From Brachypodius melanocephalos (lineage: Eukaryota > Chordata > Aves > Passeriformes > Pycnonotidae), in contig VZSR01000520.1 in assembly GCA_013398615.1 (NCBI GenBank), forward strand, positions 34,938,055-35,002,054: a stretch of 64,000 bases of DNA, read 5' to 3'. The position numbers were made by a program, and so were the translations under genes. Each line of letters begins with the position of its first letter. Within the stretch, counting starts at the first letter, position 1. The notes under the pieces were generated by a model that had not been told where the DNA came from, searched no databases, and worked only from the letters and a program-made list of their open reading frames with translations. Positions 24,901 to 39,900 of the stretch are shown here, one piece after another.

Positions 24901-27900
24901 TTTCTCTTGGATGGTGCAGGCTGATGCAGTCCAACAATGAGGGAGCTGGAGTACAATTACCAATGACAGACTCAAAACAAGGCCTGCCCTGTGGCCTTCT
25001 TTCATTTGTCACTAGAGAAACAGGCAGTGTGGCTAGTGAGAAGTTTTATTAATGTTTGAAAACTGTGGCCTGTTACTAATTACAGAAAGATCACAATTAC
25101 ATTATCTTTCTAAATAAATGTGGAATAGAATATACTAAGTAATAATACTTCTAAAAGACCTGATTATACACAGATCTGTGTATAGTAATGCTGTGTTTGA
25201 AACTTGTTAACATCAGGATGAAAAACTTGCTTGCAGGTGCCATGACTGTGGGGCTGTTCTTGAAGAATATGATGAAGAAACCCTAGGCCTGGCCATCGTT
25301 GTGCTCTCGACCTTCATCCACCTCAGTCCAGACTTGGCTGCTCCTCTGCTGCTGGACATCATGCAGTCTGTAGGAAGGTAAATTCAGGACTTTCCTCTCT
25401 CCAATGAAATTGAAAGAATTTTGTACGTGGAATTGGGTTTACATAAACTAAAGTATGCAAAGGTGTATATTTTAAAACTCTTAAGTGAATAACATCTGTT
25501 TCTGTCTTGTGTCTTTGTGTCTCATCATTTTTATAAATTTCTTATGTAGTTTCTTCCACTGTCAGTCCATTTTTTGGCATTTTTTACCCTCCAAAGAGAA
25601 ATTCCAGCTCAAGAATCTCCTCAGCTTGTCCCACTGTAAGCAGGGATGTAAAGAATAAATTCAGATTTTCTACAGTACCCTTATTTATTTATTACCCTGT
25701 TTATTACCTGAACAGCAGCTGGTGCAACAATTGGTGTGCTTCTTAATCTTGGTCCTTGAAAGAAAAGAAAATTCTACTGTTAGTTTTTATTCCTCCTGCT
25801 AGTTGCTACCTAAACTGTTTTGGGGTTTTTTTGTCCTTCCTCCTCGTGGTTTTTATACCCCATTTGTCAGAATTTTTGCTCTTTTCTGCTTTCATGTGAG
25901 ACAGGACTTCATCTTTTTGAAAGAAGCATTCTCTTTTCTAATAACCTCCCTTACCTTATTTTCTTCGCTCTCTTGAAGTCTTTCTCAACACCTGGAGTAC
26001 CTTGGCCCTGCATTTCCAGTGTAAAGCTCATAAACAGTTTCTGTGCTTCCTACAAAAATTGAATTCTCTTCACTCCTGCTTGTTGCTGCTTTGACAGAAT
26101 TTTCACTTTTATGTGGTTCCTGCTTTAGGAGTTATGCAGAAGTGTGACCAGCTTTTCTGAACTTTGCTCCCAGAGGAGTGTTGCCTGCTAGATATGATCA
26201 TTCATTGGCATACCTGATACTCTTCAGGCTTTTCAGCCATATTTTGTATGCTAGGTGAAAATTTCCATTGCCTTGTAAGTGCTTCCAAACCAGCTGCTGT
26301 ATGAAATTGTCTCTGAGAAAGCCTTGAACATCTGCTGCCATTATTTTTCTCTTGTTACTTTTACCCAGTGTGCATGGGATAATTAAGGTGTACCATTACC
26401 ATTGAATTATGTGTGGTTGCTGTCTCAGCCACTTCCACAACTGCTTGTCTCAGAGGTGATGGATGTGATGGGGTGCTGGTATTCCAGAGTAAATTTCTGA
26501 GCAGCACTAGATGTGCAGAGATGTTGAACAGCTCTCCTCCTCCATGTTCTTTTTGGTGACTGAAGTTCAAATTGCTTGACTGTGGCTTCTGCAGGGACAT
26601 AGCTCTCCACAGCTCTGCCTCCCCACTACCTCCCAATTCCATTTCCACACAGCAGCTCTTCAAGTCCTCCATATCCATTAATTGCGAGCCTGCAGTTCCC
26701 TGCTGTTGCTGCTAATTAACTCTGATGGAGGCAAAGTTTCTGCTCTAGAGGGATACTGCCTATTCTGTGTGACTCTTGTAAATGCAGCAGTACTACAGCC
26801 ATAGAGAGGAAATAATTTGGAAAAGTAATATGCAAGGAATGAGGGATAAGTGGGCTACCTTCTTCTATGTTTTGTGAGGGAAATGCAGCATCTTTAGAGT
26901 CAGAGAGCTGTTTGTTTTAGAGCAGCAGGTGACAGTGCAACATGGGGTATTCCTGGTAAATATCCTGTTTTGTCCTGCTGGTTGCAATTTCTGATGAATT
27001 CTAGGTCCAAAAACAGACTCCCCACAAATGAATTGCTTTAAAAATGTGTGAAATAAGTAGTATATCTAAGCAGAGAGGCATTCAGGTGCCTCATATATAT
27101 ACCTTCCTCTGCCTTTCATCAAGTGGTGCCATATATACATATATATGTATATATATATATGTGTATATATATATGTGTATATATATGTATATATATATAT
27201 ATACAGACCTCCAAATGCTCATGTAACAGCAGAACTGAAAATGGATTAGACTTTTTCCATTTTTATTCTTCCAAATGGAGCTACTACTTTCATGCACAGA
27301 AGAGGAGATAAGGAGTTAGGAAGTCCAAGGTCTTTCAGAATACCTAAACAACACACAGAAAGATTTTCAAAAGTTATTTGGGTACCCACAGGCACAGACA
27401 GGCATCTGTTGAGATGTTCAGAAGGGAAAAAATTTCTGGATTCGAGTTACTGGCAATTAAAGGTCGAAGTGTTTCTAAGATTCTGACATGCGTTTAAATT
27501 TATGATCTGGTTCCTCAATCAAGATTTTTGACTTGGTGATTCTTACTCAGCTGATTTCCAGTGAGATTTAACTTCCAGGCATTAAAGCTGTGTTTGAAAG
27601 TTACATTTAGACTTGAGTTAGTGAGGAGCTGTGAAAAGCTTAACTTCTGTTCCTAACATATACAGATTTGAACACATCCATTTCCTGTACTGCTTTGTGG
27701 TCTGCAGAGTGGAAGTAATGATTAGAGTTCATGGCATTTGTGCAATAAATTATTTAGACTAGTAATGATAAATATATATAGACCATGCATTTCAAAAAGT
27801 TTCAGATGTTCCCAAGTGTTTACTGTAGTTCACGTCAGGTCAAGTTTTTCCAAAGTTAGAAACCTAGTGTTTTGTTTGTCACAAAACCCATGCTTGCATT

Positions 27901-30900
27901 ATCACATTCAAAAGGAAAAAAAAAATAGGCTTTGATTTCTTTTAGAAGAAAGATTTTACATTGTTGTGTTTCTGTACTTCAGTAGATTTTTGAAAATATG
28001 TATCATGTCCATTGGGCATGTGATTGGTCTCTGCATTCTGCAGAAATCCTTGTGTGCCTTAATGTAAAGCTGATGCTACAATTATTCCAGAATAAAAGCC
28101 TGTGTTGCTTGATGGTAGCTTCAGACCTTTCTCAGTCAGAATTAGCTTTGCACACCAGAAATAATAAGTTGTATTTGAGTGTGGATTCCTCTTAACAATA
28201 CTGGAGTCAGGAACTCTAATGTGTTTTTCTGATTTATACCAGAACAACAGAAGATAATATTATCTTTAATCCCCTGCACCATCAAATTTGAGATTATTGC
28301 ATTTTTGGAAGTGTGCTGTGTCCCCAGCTTGTCATGCATAAGTCAATACAATCACCATAATTTTGGTTGGCACTGTTTCATTTGACTGAGCTGCCTTAGG
28401 GTCCTTTTTGGATTTTATTGTGTTGATTAGAGAGGAAAGTGTCTTCAGAGCAGGGGGTGACCAAGGATGGGCAACAGCTAAGTCCAGGATAAAAGCATCA
28501 TGAATCAAAAAACCCCATTGAACATTAGACATAAAATAGTGTGGCTCTATGACCTTTTCCCTTAGACTTATCAACTTACACCATCTGAAATACTGATTTG
28601 CAGCAGATTAAAGAAAATATTTTATGGTATTTTGTATATAAGAGATGCTTCCACTTTCCAGTGGCTTTTGCTATTAAAGGTGTTTTGCTTTGATATTGTA
28701 AGACCTGATTCTATTCATTCACGTGTCCTGTGCATTGAATTGTATGATTTTACTTATTTTCACCACCAAATGTCCATATTTGGCTTTAAAGTCTATATTT
28801 AGGTACTAAAATAAATTACCTGATTTTTAAGAATACAGTTGTTTTCATCTAACTTTGGAAGAGCTTGTAGGTAATGAGTGTTTTTGAAATTAGGCTTGTC
28901 ATTTAGATGCCAATATCTGGAATGAGAAGCCCCAGTTTAGACAGCCAAGCAAAGAATTTTTGCTTAGTCTGTGTTGCTGCATTAATCTGAAACAATTCAG
29001 TCAGTAGGCAGCTTCTGGAAAACTCTTTTTCTCTCTAAAAATTAGTTATCCATGATGTGCTGTAGGGCAAAAATATTACTTCATTATCTTTGTGCTACTA
29101 GAGAGAGGCAAGATTTGTCTTTAGAGCAGTTGAGCATTAGTGAGACTGCAAGACTGAATAGAGTTTATGTAATGCAAACATGATTTTTCTGAATTTAGGT
29201 ACTCTTCAGAAGATCTTTATGGTAACATTTTAAATGTTCTCTAAAATTAGTGTGTATTATTTCTTTAAAACAGTCCTTTATTGGCTTGCTTAAAAATGAA
29301 ACACACACACACAAAAGCATATGAGCTTCAATTTCTTTTTTTTCTTTATTCCAGGTTGGCATCAAGTACCAGTTTCTCCAATCAAGCAGAAAGGTATGGT
29401 AGCAAAGGATACCTTGACAAAAGTCAAACAATCAATCTAAAGCACCATCTTCCCTGACGCTGAAATCAACTAAATTTAAGTTCTAAAAAATGTTATTTAA
29501 AATTTGTGAGTAAAAGGAAAAACCTGCCTTTTCCACTTGTTTCAAATAGCCTTTGTTTTCTGGAGATGAACAGGAGCCCATATTCATATGGGTTAAAGCT
29601 GGAAAAAAGTCAGATTCAGATGCTGTTTGATCTTCACAATTTCAGTGCAGCTTTTTCCATCTGGTCCTGTGTTCAGTATTTGTCTTTATAAACTATCTCC
29701 ATACATTCAATCAAGTGAATCATCCTTGGCCATGGAGAATCCCTGGTAGTGATGTCTCATTATGTAAATCAGATGCTGAATAGGATAAATTCATTTTGTG
29801 AAGCTGTAAAGCATGTTAAGATGTGCAATTTGTGAGTAAATACATAATACTTAGGCTTTTAAAATCAAACCATTCATTTATGAATGATTAGGGAGTACTT
29901 CATCTTTTGAAGGAAACTGCAAGAGGCAAATGAATATTATAATGTTTTTGTTTACCTGTTGTTCATGTGTTTTGTGAAAAGCCAGAAACCTTATTCTGTG
30001 TCATTGAAATACACAAGGTGAGAGGAGGATTACATTTCAAATTCAGATTACTCACAAATAAAATTACATGGAGAATCAGGAAAAATGCAGCACACAAATA
30101 CTTGGCATGTGTGTATGTAATTTTTTTAACCTATTCATAGTTGAGCTCAAGTCATAAAATCAACATGCTGTACTTTTTTCAGGATCAGGACACTTCTGTT
30201 TTTGAGTGTCTCAGTCATAACTGAACACTTTCATAATTAAAAAGAATAGCATCATCTTTATTTTCTCCATGTAGTCATCTATGACAAGTGTTTAATCTGC
30301 AAGGCTATTTTTTCTTCTTTCTTTTCTCTTCATTTTCAGCATGATGATCCCTGGTAATGCTGCAGGTGTGGCCAAGCAGTTCCTCCGTTGTGTGTTCCAT
30401 CAGCTGGCTCCCAATGGCATCTTCCCTCAGCTCTTCCAGAGCATTATTAAAGGTAATGTGCAATACCTGAGTGCATTTCTGACCCTCAGTTTCCTCTGTA
30501 TGAACAGCCAGTGCAGAAATGTCATTCCAATTTCAGATGGAAGCTTTTTACGGACCTTAGCCACGTCTCTGATGGACTTCAGTGAGCTGAGCTCCATTGC
30601 TGCTCTGAGCCAGCTGTTAGAGGTATGTTGACAATTGGCTATGTTAGTGATGCTAATTTTATTAGCATTCTCAGGGTTATTTCTCCTCATTCAAGTTCAA
30701 ACTTGCTTCATCAAAAACACTGAATTTTTTTGTTTTGTTCTCCCTGGAAGTAATTAGGCTGTCCTCACCACTGGTAGTGTGTTCCATTCTTTCCCCAAGG
30801 ACTGTTTTTTATTTTCAGAAACATTTCTATGTGTACATCTCTGTTCTCTCTCTTCATTTTATCTGATGACAGTTTCTCTTAAGTATTCCAAAAATCTGTT

Positions 30901-33900
30901 GCCTGCCTTTGACTGACTTACTTCTATGCAGCTGGCTTATTTCTATAGACCATTTTTCCTCTTGCTAGAAGTAGTCACTTGCATGTATCCTCCTCTTCCA
31001 AGAACATGGCAACTGCCTCATACAAGATGTTGGCTCATATCTTTCCAAGCCTCACCCTAGGACACAAGCCACAGAAGCATACATGGTCTACAGAACATTA
31101 ATGAATATATCTTTTTTAAAACTGTCTAAAGGAAAACATGAAAAATCTGCTGCTGAATACTTTGAGTTTTGTTTTTTCTTCTGCCGTGCCAGTCTAAGCA
31201 GATTGTGAGTTAGGGCTCTGCTTGTAACATTTTGGCTCAAAATCTTTTGGTCATTACTTTAGGAATTGTTAGACTAACTTTCACATCCACAGCTTAAATT
31301 CCCAGCACAACACTATCGTTAGTATTATAGAAAAAGTATGCAGTATTTGGTCTCAACAAATTAACCTCAGCACTTCCAAATACCGTGTCAGGGACCATTT
31401 CTGCATGTGTATGATTGTTCACGGTTCTCATTTTGTTTGCCAGGGTTTAAACAACAAGAAGAGCTTGCCGGCAGGGGGTGCGATGCTACGCTGTTTGGAA
31501 AACATCGCTACCTTTATGGAAGCCCTGCCGATGGATTCCCCCAGCAACCTCTGGACCACGATTAGTAACCAGTTTCAGACCTTTCTTACTAAACTCCCGT
31601 GTGTTTTGCCTCTTAAGGTAGGATGTGTGGACATCTGAAACCAGCTGTATTGCCATTGGTGAGGATGTACTGAAACCGTGCAAAAACTGTGGGCAAATCC
31701 AGTCAGAGTGGGTTGTGAATGTTTCCTGATGATTCAGCTAATGTTTCCAGAGAACTGGATTTATTGTATCTCTGATCCACCCCTTTAATTACGTGTTCTG
31801 TGGGTAACAGCAGCAACTTCTGACCATGGTATTTTTCAGTTCTTTCTTGGCATTTTTCCTGTACATTTTCCACACATATTTTCTCTGCACAGTCTCTGTT
31901 GGATTAGAATGCTGCGTTTGAGAGAGTCAGTATTTAGACAGTAAAAATCCATCTGATTTTAACTGTTGAAACGAAATAAAACTCTTAAGAAGAGCAGCAC
32001 CACCTATTTAATTTTCTAAAAGTACACAGTAGTCAGGCAGAGAGAACTGAGAATATTGAAACTTGGACTTAGCCTGTTTGGCTGACCAGGTTGTAGTTCT
32101 GACTGTTATAGAATATTGTTACAGAAACTGAATGCAGAAGCTCTGGGCTCTGATTTCTGAGAGCTCAGAGGTCATACAGCAGGATCTTATATCCTGGTAT
32201 GTATATTTCAGCAAACACAGTAAAAACTACTGAGTCTTTCCAGTAAACTCCAGTAAATTAAACTGAAGTCTCATGCACTTACTCTGCTTCCTGTGGTGTG
32301 AATGAACCCAGTGGTAATTTCTTCTGTACAAAGCAGTGTTGTTCTATATTGGCTGAGGGATCCAAAATCGAAATCTGTGACTGATAAGATTGTCTTTTAA
32401 ATTGGTTGTCACCACTTGGCTACATGAATGATATTAAATTCCTTAGCACTATTATGCAGTAGTCAGATTTTGAGACACCTTTAGATTTTGGTAAATTGTA
32501 GCATTATCCTTCAACACTTACTAAGACAAACAGGAAATAACCCTTGCTTCTGTGTACCAGCCACCTCAATCCGCTGCATCTTATATAACTGAAATAACTG
32601 AAAACAAATTAATTGGATCTTAGTGGTTCCAACTGCATATCCACCATTCACTGCACCTTTAGGTGGAGTGTTTACTCTGATTTTCCTTCTATTCATGGAA
32701 GGTATCATTAGTGATACAAGTAAAGCAGTTGCTTGCTCCTCAACTTTCAATCTCCTGTTCTTTTCTTTAGGGTTGTAGGGGACACTTGGATATTCTAGAT
32801 GTTTACAGCAGGGGTGAGGCAAGACAATGGATTGATCCTGAAAAGTCCATTCTGTGCTGTAACCTGTGTGATTTACTTGAAATAAAAATTACATCATAAA
32901 GAACAGCTTAAGGAATCTGAAACAGCTGCTGCCAGGGCATGTTCCAGTGTTACAGGTTGAGAGATGTCTTGGGATGTGAGGGAGAATATCATAGTTCAGG
33001 GCAAGCACAGAAATATAAAATAAGGTAGATAGTGGTCACGTATGCTGTGGTATGTTACCACTGAAGGGGTATGACTGGGATATGATTGTGTTCAAGAATA
33101 AGCCAGTTTAGAGAAAGTAGTTAAAAATCAATCATCAGGGATCATTTGTCAGACTTCACTTGTAAGTTAGTCATAGCTGCTACCACTATAAGCAAGAAAT
33201 GTACATTAAAAGGTACTAACTTCTTTTCTTTTCCTTTTCTGCCTTCAAATATGTTCAGTGTTCTTTAGACTCTAGTTTAAGAATCATGATTTGCTTGTTG
33301 AAGATACCTACCACTAGTGCCACCAGGGTAAGTTCCAAGAAGACAAAATTCTATTGCCTCAGATTTAGCCAGCCTGTGTGATTGTATGAATGTGTTCATA
33401 TCCCCTGGCTAGGAAAGTGTTATAGGTAAGCATAAAGTTGTGCAGTCCAATACTGTTTGGAGAATGATAAAAGCTTTGGAATCTAGGTTACAGTAAAGTG
33501 GGGGTAGAATTACATTCTTGTGTGGGTGTGAATGTATGTCTTCTTAAAGATTTGATGCTCTTCTTTTTTTTTTTTTCCTCCTTCTCTATTTTTTTCTTTA
33601 AAAAAAAAAAGTAAGGAGTTTCTTTAGACATTTTCCAGTACAATTCCATTGAAGTCAGTGAGGTTTTCCTGCATAAACTATACAGAATCTCTTATAAACA
33701 CTGTGTCACAAGTGAAACTATTTTCTAACTTTTTGTTTCTAATTTCTGACGGAACCATGAAGCCATATGATACAGCTGTTGGACCAGAACAGTGTGAATC
33801 CCAGGCAGATAGCCTCTGAGCTAAAAATAATGCTGTTCCATTCAGGCCTTTCAGAGTTGGAATGCTGCTTTGCTTTTTTGGGGAACGAGTATTGATTTCT

Positions 33901-36900
33901 GTAACACATGTCATTGCAGAGTCTTCTGGAACCTTTTTCAAAATTACTAAGTTTTGTAATTCAGAATGCTGTCTTCACTCTGGCCTACCTGGTGGAACTA
34001 TGTGGTTTGTGCTACCGAGCCTTCACAAAGGTAACAGTGACATTATCTTCTTTTAGGGATGAGTGAAAATAGGACAAAGTTGTGCTTCCTGCAAGTAGTT
34101 TGGAAGTAAAGATGGAATCGGTGACAAGCTTCAGGCATGTCAGCAGTTTTAACATAGTTTTGTTAATCAAATAGTGATCATGGTTCAGTGCCTTTTAATA
34201 ATGCTGAGTTTTACATTCACATTAAAGACACAGATGATGACAACCTGCTGCAAATGTTGCTCAGAAAAGTATTTTGATGTGATTTTGGGACTTGCACATT
34301 TTTTTCTCCTGTTGAGAAGATACCTGGTATTCATGCATCACTTAAAATGTCTGTACTGTCATATCTTTCCCAGTGCACAAGTTTAGCCATGTAACTTGTG
34401 AGTAAAAACTTAAATATTCCTGGTAGTGCCTTTTGAGAGCACAGCTGTGAGGGGAGACAGTAGACAACTAAGTGAAATGGAAAACTCCAAGTTAGGAGCT
34501 TTCCATCTTAGATCCTGTCCATTCTGCACTGGGTATTTTCCTTTGGCGTGCATGGCTGTTGCTGTGTAGAAAAGAGAACAGTATATGTACACTTCTAAAA
34601 AGTTTTAAAGATTCCTGGATGAAAGCTGTGGTGTGCAAATAACAGTTATTATTTGGGTTCATTTTTGTAGCTATCAGTGAGAAATTTAACAAAAAAGCAA
34701 TTGAACCTAAGGTCATATATACTCCATTACGTGGATTGTCAAGGTAGTGAGCAAAAACACTGCCTTCACCACTAAGTGCACAGTTTTCCATCCTTGATAC
34801 CTTTGTCAGAACAGTAAATAATCCTCAGGAAACATTCTGTCATAAGTAGCTACATGATTTTCTGTTTTGATAGTGTACAACTGGAACATGCCTCGTTTGA
34901 GTCTTAACAAGACTTAAAATATCACTGTGCAAACAGTGAAGAAGAAATGATAAAAGCAATGACACTCTCACAGAAAGACTGCACCACAAGAAAATAAGAA
35001 ACATTTTTACAAAATGTAGTGGTTTGAAGCATAAAATAGAAATTAACAGTCTGTTTAATGACAGCAAGCAAGTTCTAGCTTTTTGTCTCATTTGAAAGAG
35101 AAGCGTTTATGCAATGGAATAATCCTGAATACAGAGGAGATTGCCTAGTTTTTGGAATTATTTTGAGTTATATCTATAGTTAAGGGTTTGGGCAAGGTAA
35201 AGCGAGTAAAATGTTAACTTGAAGCCCAATAGTGTTTTTTTTTTTTTTCATTGAAACAGAAAAGTCTCAATTAAAACTGAAGCAAAGATACCCCTCTTGC
35301 ATTTGAGATCTTATCAGAGTGTTTCATATACCTGCTAAAGCAAATTGTGAACTGCAGGAAATTTTTCACTTTCCTCAGGCTCTGCAGTTTCAGAAAAATG
35401 TAATTAAAACCCTGGTATTAGAAAACCCACACGTGTTCCTTGCATGCTTGCTGGTTGATTGTTCTATTAATATAGTGAGTACTTAATTCCACACAGGAAG
35501 CTTAGATTACAGTGCTTGGTAAAATCTTCTTGGTTTAGTTTAATGCAACCTGATGACCCAGAAATGGAAGCATTAGTGGATATTCTGCATTGTATAGCCA
35601 CAAAATAGTTAATTTAGTGGAGCTCCACACTACATTATCTTTGTTATTTCTGAAAGCTTACCGTAGTTTTGCCTTAGAAACGTCAAATTAATGACTGCTG
35701 TTAAAAAAAACACCAAATCAGTTATGATGTCTGTGTTTCTCTACAGTGGAAATCACTGTAGGTAAATAAGAGTGTTGTGGTAGAGGCTCACATAGAAGTG
35801 AATTCCAGAAGGAATATAATTGTGAGCATTGAAACTATTCAAATGTAATTGCTTGTTTTGCAACTTTGAGTGTGCTGATTGGAACAAAACACCAACTTTC
35901 AGCTAAGCTGTGGAGGATTCTTGTCTTTTTAAAGAGCAAGCTACTCCAGCATGCACTTTGTAGAGGTCAGTGCAGTACAACCACTCCAAATCTTTTTTTA
36001 CTCCAACATTTTCCTAATACCCTGTGGCAGGAATATCTGAGTTTCTCTTGCCTTCGAGCCTGAAGACTCACGTCAATCTGATATTTCCTTCTCTGAGTTT
36101 CTGTTCCAGGTCAGCAATTTGGGTTTTTTCAGTGCCTTTGGAACTCTCAGTTGAGAGTACCATCTCTTCTGTGGATGGTAATCTTCTTATCTTTAGTTTT
36201 CCTTTCAAGTGTCTTAAGGTCCTAAATAGACACTTTCTGGCTTTCTTATCTCTTACAGCTGCAGAAGTTTGAACCTAAACTTAGACTTTTGCTAAATTGT
36301 CCCTTACTAAGTAAATGCAGAATGCTGCATGATTTTACTATTGAATTTTTAAAGAATATTAAGAGGCAGATCTTCAGTATTTTTAATAATTGTAGTAGCA
36401 GCAGTGATGAAATAAAGATTTTTACTTATACTGGCTTACTTGGAGAATAGCATTCTCATTAAATATCCAGAATTACTCTTATTACTAAGTTTGGACCCTG
36501 AGGTGCTACCACAACTTCAGTAGTTTTATGTTCTATGTATTGATGTGGTTAGTCACAATTTGAAGGTTGTAAAGCTGTTTTCTATAGGGATGCATGGACA
36601 TTTGAGAGAGTTAATTTGGCTGAACCATGGCTGAAGTAGTGTATTCTTGAGGTTTCTGGTATGATTTATACATGTGGTCCCCTGGGTGTTATTCTCAAGA
36701 AACAATGGCTTTGTGGCAGAATATAAAGTTTATACATATTTATCACCAACAGGAGGATAGGAATAAGTAGGATTGGATAGGAAGGATGCTCTGGGCCATT
36801 GACTTACGTGTCATCACTTCTGATGTGCAGTGCAGGAAGCAAGAGGTCAGATGTCAAAAAACCATTTTGCCTGATTTTGCTCAATCTCTCTTCATTGCAT

Positions 36901-39900
36901 GTGCTTAACAAACTTTGGGAGTTTAGACTGTGAGACAGGAGACTTCTTTGAGAAAGAGGCAGTTGGCTGTTGTATTATCCTCAGAGCCAAGAAAAGCTGG
37001 GATTCATGAAGCCTATGCTTCCTTTCCTGTGTTCTGACTAAACAATTCCTTATGGCCCAATTATTTCCTGTATAGCAGACATGTTGGTATGTAAAATAGC
37101 TGAATGCTTTTGAAATAATTATGTCTTCCTTCTTTTTCAGTGTGTGTAGGCTACTGGACTGGGTTACTGATGGGAACTTCTGTCCACTCTTTGGGGGATG
37201 TCATTGTCAACTGACTTGAGTGTGGCACTGTGTGGTGTCTGTGTCTCAGGGCTGGGAGGGCATATGATGGTGGGAAGGGACACTCTTCCTGAGGAATTCT
37301 AGCAAGTAATCAGGATTTGTTTACACCATGGGTGCTATGCACCATTCTGGTTCTCTCAGAATGTCGAAGTATCAGAGAAAGTTCAGGTGATAGCAAGAAT
37401 GATCAAATGGTTGGAGTTCCACATAGAGAGCAACTAAGTCAGAGCTCTTCAGTCTGGAAGAGCAGCAACTGATGGGAATGTGAGAGAGGTCTGCAAGGTC
37501 ACAAGTGATCCAGACTGGGATGGGTGATTTGATTCCTTTCCAATGCAAAGAACAGCCTAAGTTTATAGGAACTAGTCAGAGCAAGTGGAGGGAAGTGATT
37601 CTTCAACACTTTTGCCAAGTACCATTTGTGCTAAAGGTTGGCATGAGTCCCTGAGGTCAATGTACAGTTACATGGAAGATAAATACATTGAGAGTTTTGA
37701 ATTATACAGAAACCTCACTGAGCTCAGAAGGTTCCCTGAGCTGAAAATAGTAGGTGAAATTAGACATGCTTGCCTTGTTCTTATTCTTCCTTTTGCTTCT
37801 GCTTATGGCCTTGTTGGAGGTAACTTACTGAAGACATTAGTTCCCATCTGACCTCTCCTGGATATTCTTATACTGTATATTTTTTATCAGAGCACCATTC
37901 ATGCATGTGGAATGTGTGACTTTTGAATATTTGTCCCCTCAAGCAACGGTTTCATAACACAGCTGATTCTGGAGTGTTAGCTTCCTGCAAGTTTAGCTGC
38001 CTAGACTGTAGCAATATAAGTCAGACAAGGACAAGGACTGCAGTTTGGGACCCATTCTGTCACCTAAATGTGTTATCTGTCTGCACACTCCATGTAATCG
38101 AGGAGGAAACTAGGAGTTTGAAGTATGGTCTCTTGCTTCACGGACTGCATCCTAACTTCCATGAAATACATACCATTCTGTTGTCTTGGCACCTTTTCTC
38201 AAATCAAGGCCTGATATTTAAAATCTGTTTTCATTCAAAGATATGTGGGTGCTGTGGGAGACATGCACTGTTGCTGCAAGCTTTGTTTGGCTGTATGGCA
38301 CACAGGCAGTGAGGGGACATCAGTTCTCTGGAGAGGAACACTGGTGACTGCTTGGTCTGCTGCAACAAAAGCTCACTCTCACTTCCAGCTTCTCCTGTGT
38401 GCAGCTGGAGGTGGCCTTCAAATTGGCTCTCACTAATTAACTTCATAAAACTTCTCTGAGGAAGAGACAAATAATCCCATTTTACAGATTTTGTGGAGAA
38501 ACTGAGGGCCTGACTGAGTAGAAATTTTCACACATTTAACTTAAGTGATCAGGGAACTGCATGGGATTTACAAGATGGAGGATACTACGTTTTAGATTTT
38601 AAGCACACTTGGAACATGCTCTTGTTATTAGACAATTTATTTTATCTCTAATGGTTGAAATAGAGCATGGTGCTCCTTCTTACCAAAATTCTTGAGCTGC
38701 TGTGGTGAGGAGCAGGTTATGGATTTGTTTCACATTTTTATCTTACCTTCTAAAGTTGGAGAATGTGAAAGTAAGATGTGTAACAAGCCCATCTTATCTC
38801 TTGTACCTCCTTGCTGACTCAGCCCTACAACTCTATTCTTAGACTTCTGTTTTCTAATCTCCACTGGCTGATTTCCCCCATGTTTTAAAGTGTTTCTGTT
38901 GTAGCGGCTGTAGCCAAGACTGTTTTTATTGTGGAAGTGGAAAAGTACTGCCAGTCTAATGAGTGGAAATAGTTGGTCCAAGCAGCTGTAGCGGAGGCAC
39001 TCTTTTTTTAAAGGGGAACAACAACCTAAAAAGAGTATGGTGAAATGGAGACTGCTTTTGGCAGGTTCTGTAAAAGAATAATGCTAAATACCAGTTTTGT
39101 TCTTCTGTGTAATTTTGTTATTTCTTTTCTCTTTTCATGGGACTACTTAATGAAAGCTATGTTTGCATACCTGGGCTTTATAACTATTTTATAAAATCTA
39201 TCTGCATTTCATGTGTGAAATATTAAATCTTGGATATAATGTCTGATAAAACATCAAAGAAAAATCACCTTCATTGATGTCTGTTCAATTAAGTCTGTAG
39301 AGTTATATAAATTATGAGTGATGTTGGCTTTTTTTTAAAGACAGCAGAAACCAGTACATTTCTGTGACTTTGTTATTCTCAAACTTGGATAAAAGGTATC
39401 TTTATGGTTTACTAGTGGCTGTCAGTGAATTTCAGGACATTGATCATTCTGTGGTTTTTTGTTGCAGGAAAGGGACAAATTCTACTTGACACGCTGTGTT
39501 ATACTGGAGTTACTGCAAGCACTCAAGTTAAAGTCGCCTTTACCAGACATGAATCTGCTGCTGTTGGTTCAGGTACGGGAAATTCTGATGTAATTTTTAT
39601 ACTGATCCTGTCTTGGCCCGTGTTCTGGAGTGGGGCAGAGGCTGAAGAACTAAGTCCAACATGGTTACAGAAAGTACCATCAATATCTGGGGAAGCATGA
39701 ACTATTTAAATCCAAATCCAGTTATGTGTGTATGCATTGGTGCATGCATTAAGGCTCCTACATTAAAATTTAAGAAACTAAATTTGGAATCCAAATTTCA
39801 CCTAATGATAATGACCTGTGCATCACTGCTGATATATTGAAGATCACAGAATATATCTTGAGTTGGAAGGGACCCATAAGGGTTGAGTCCATTGAGTTTT

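Noticed and set aside
27044..27311. Tyr/Ile-rich open frames on both strands
   Set aside because: Direct translations of the TA-rich dinucleotide repeat.
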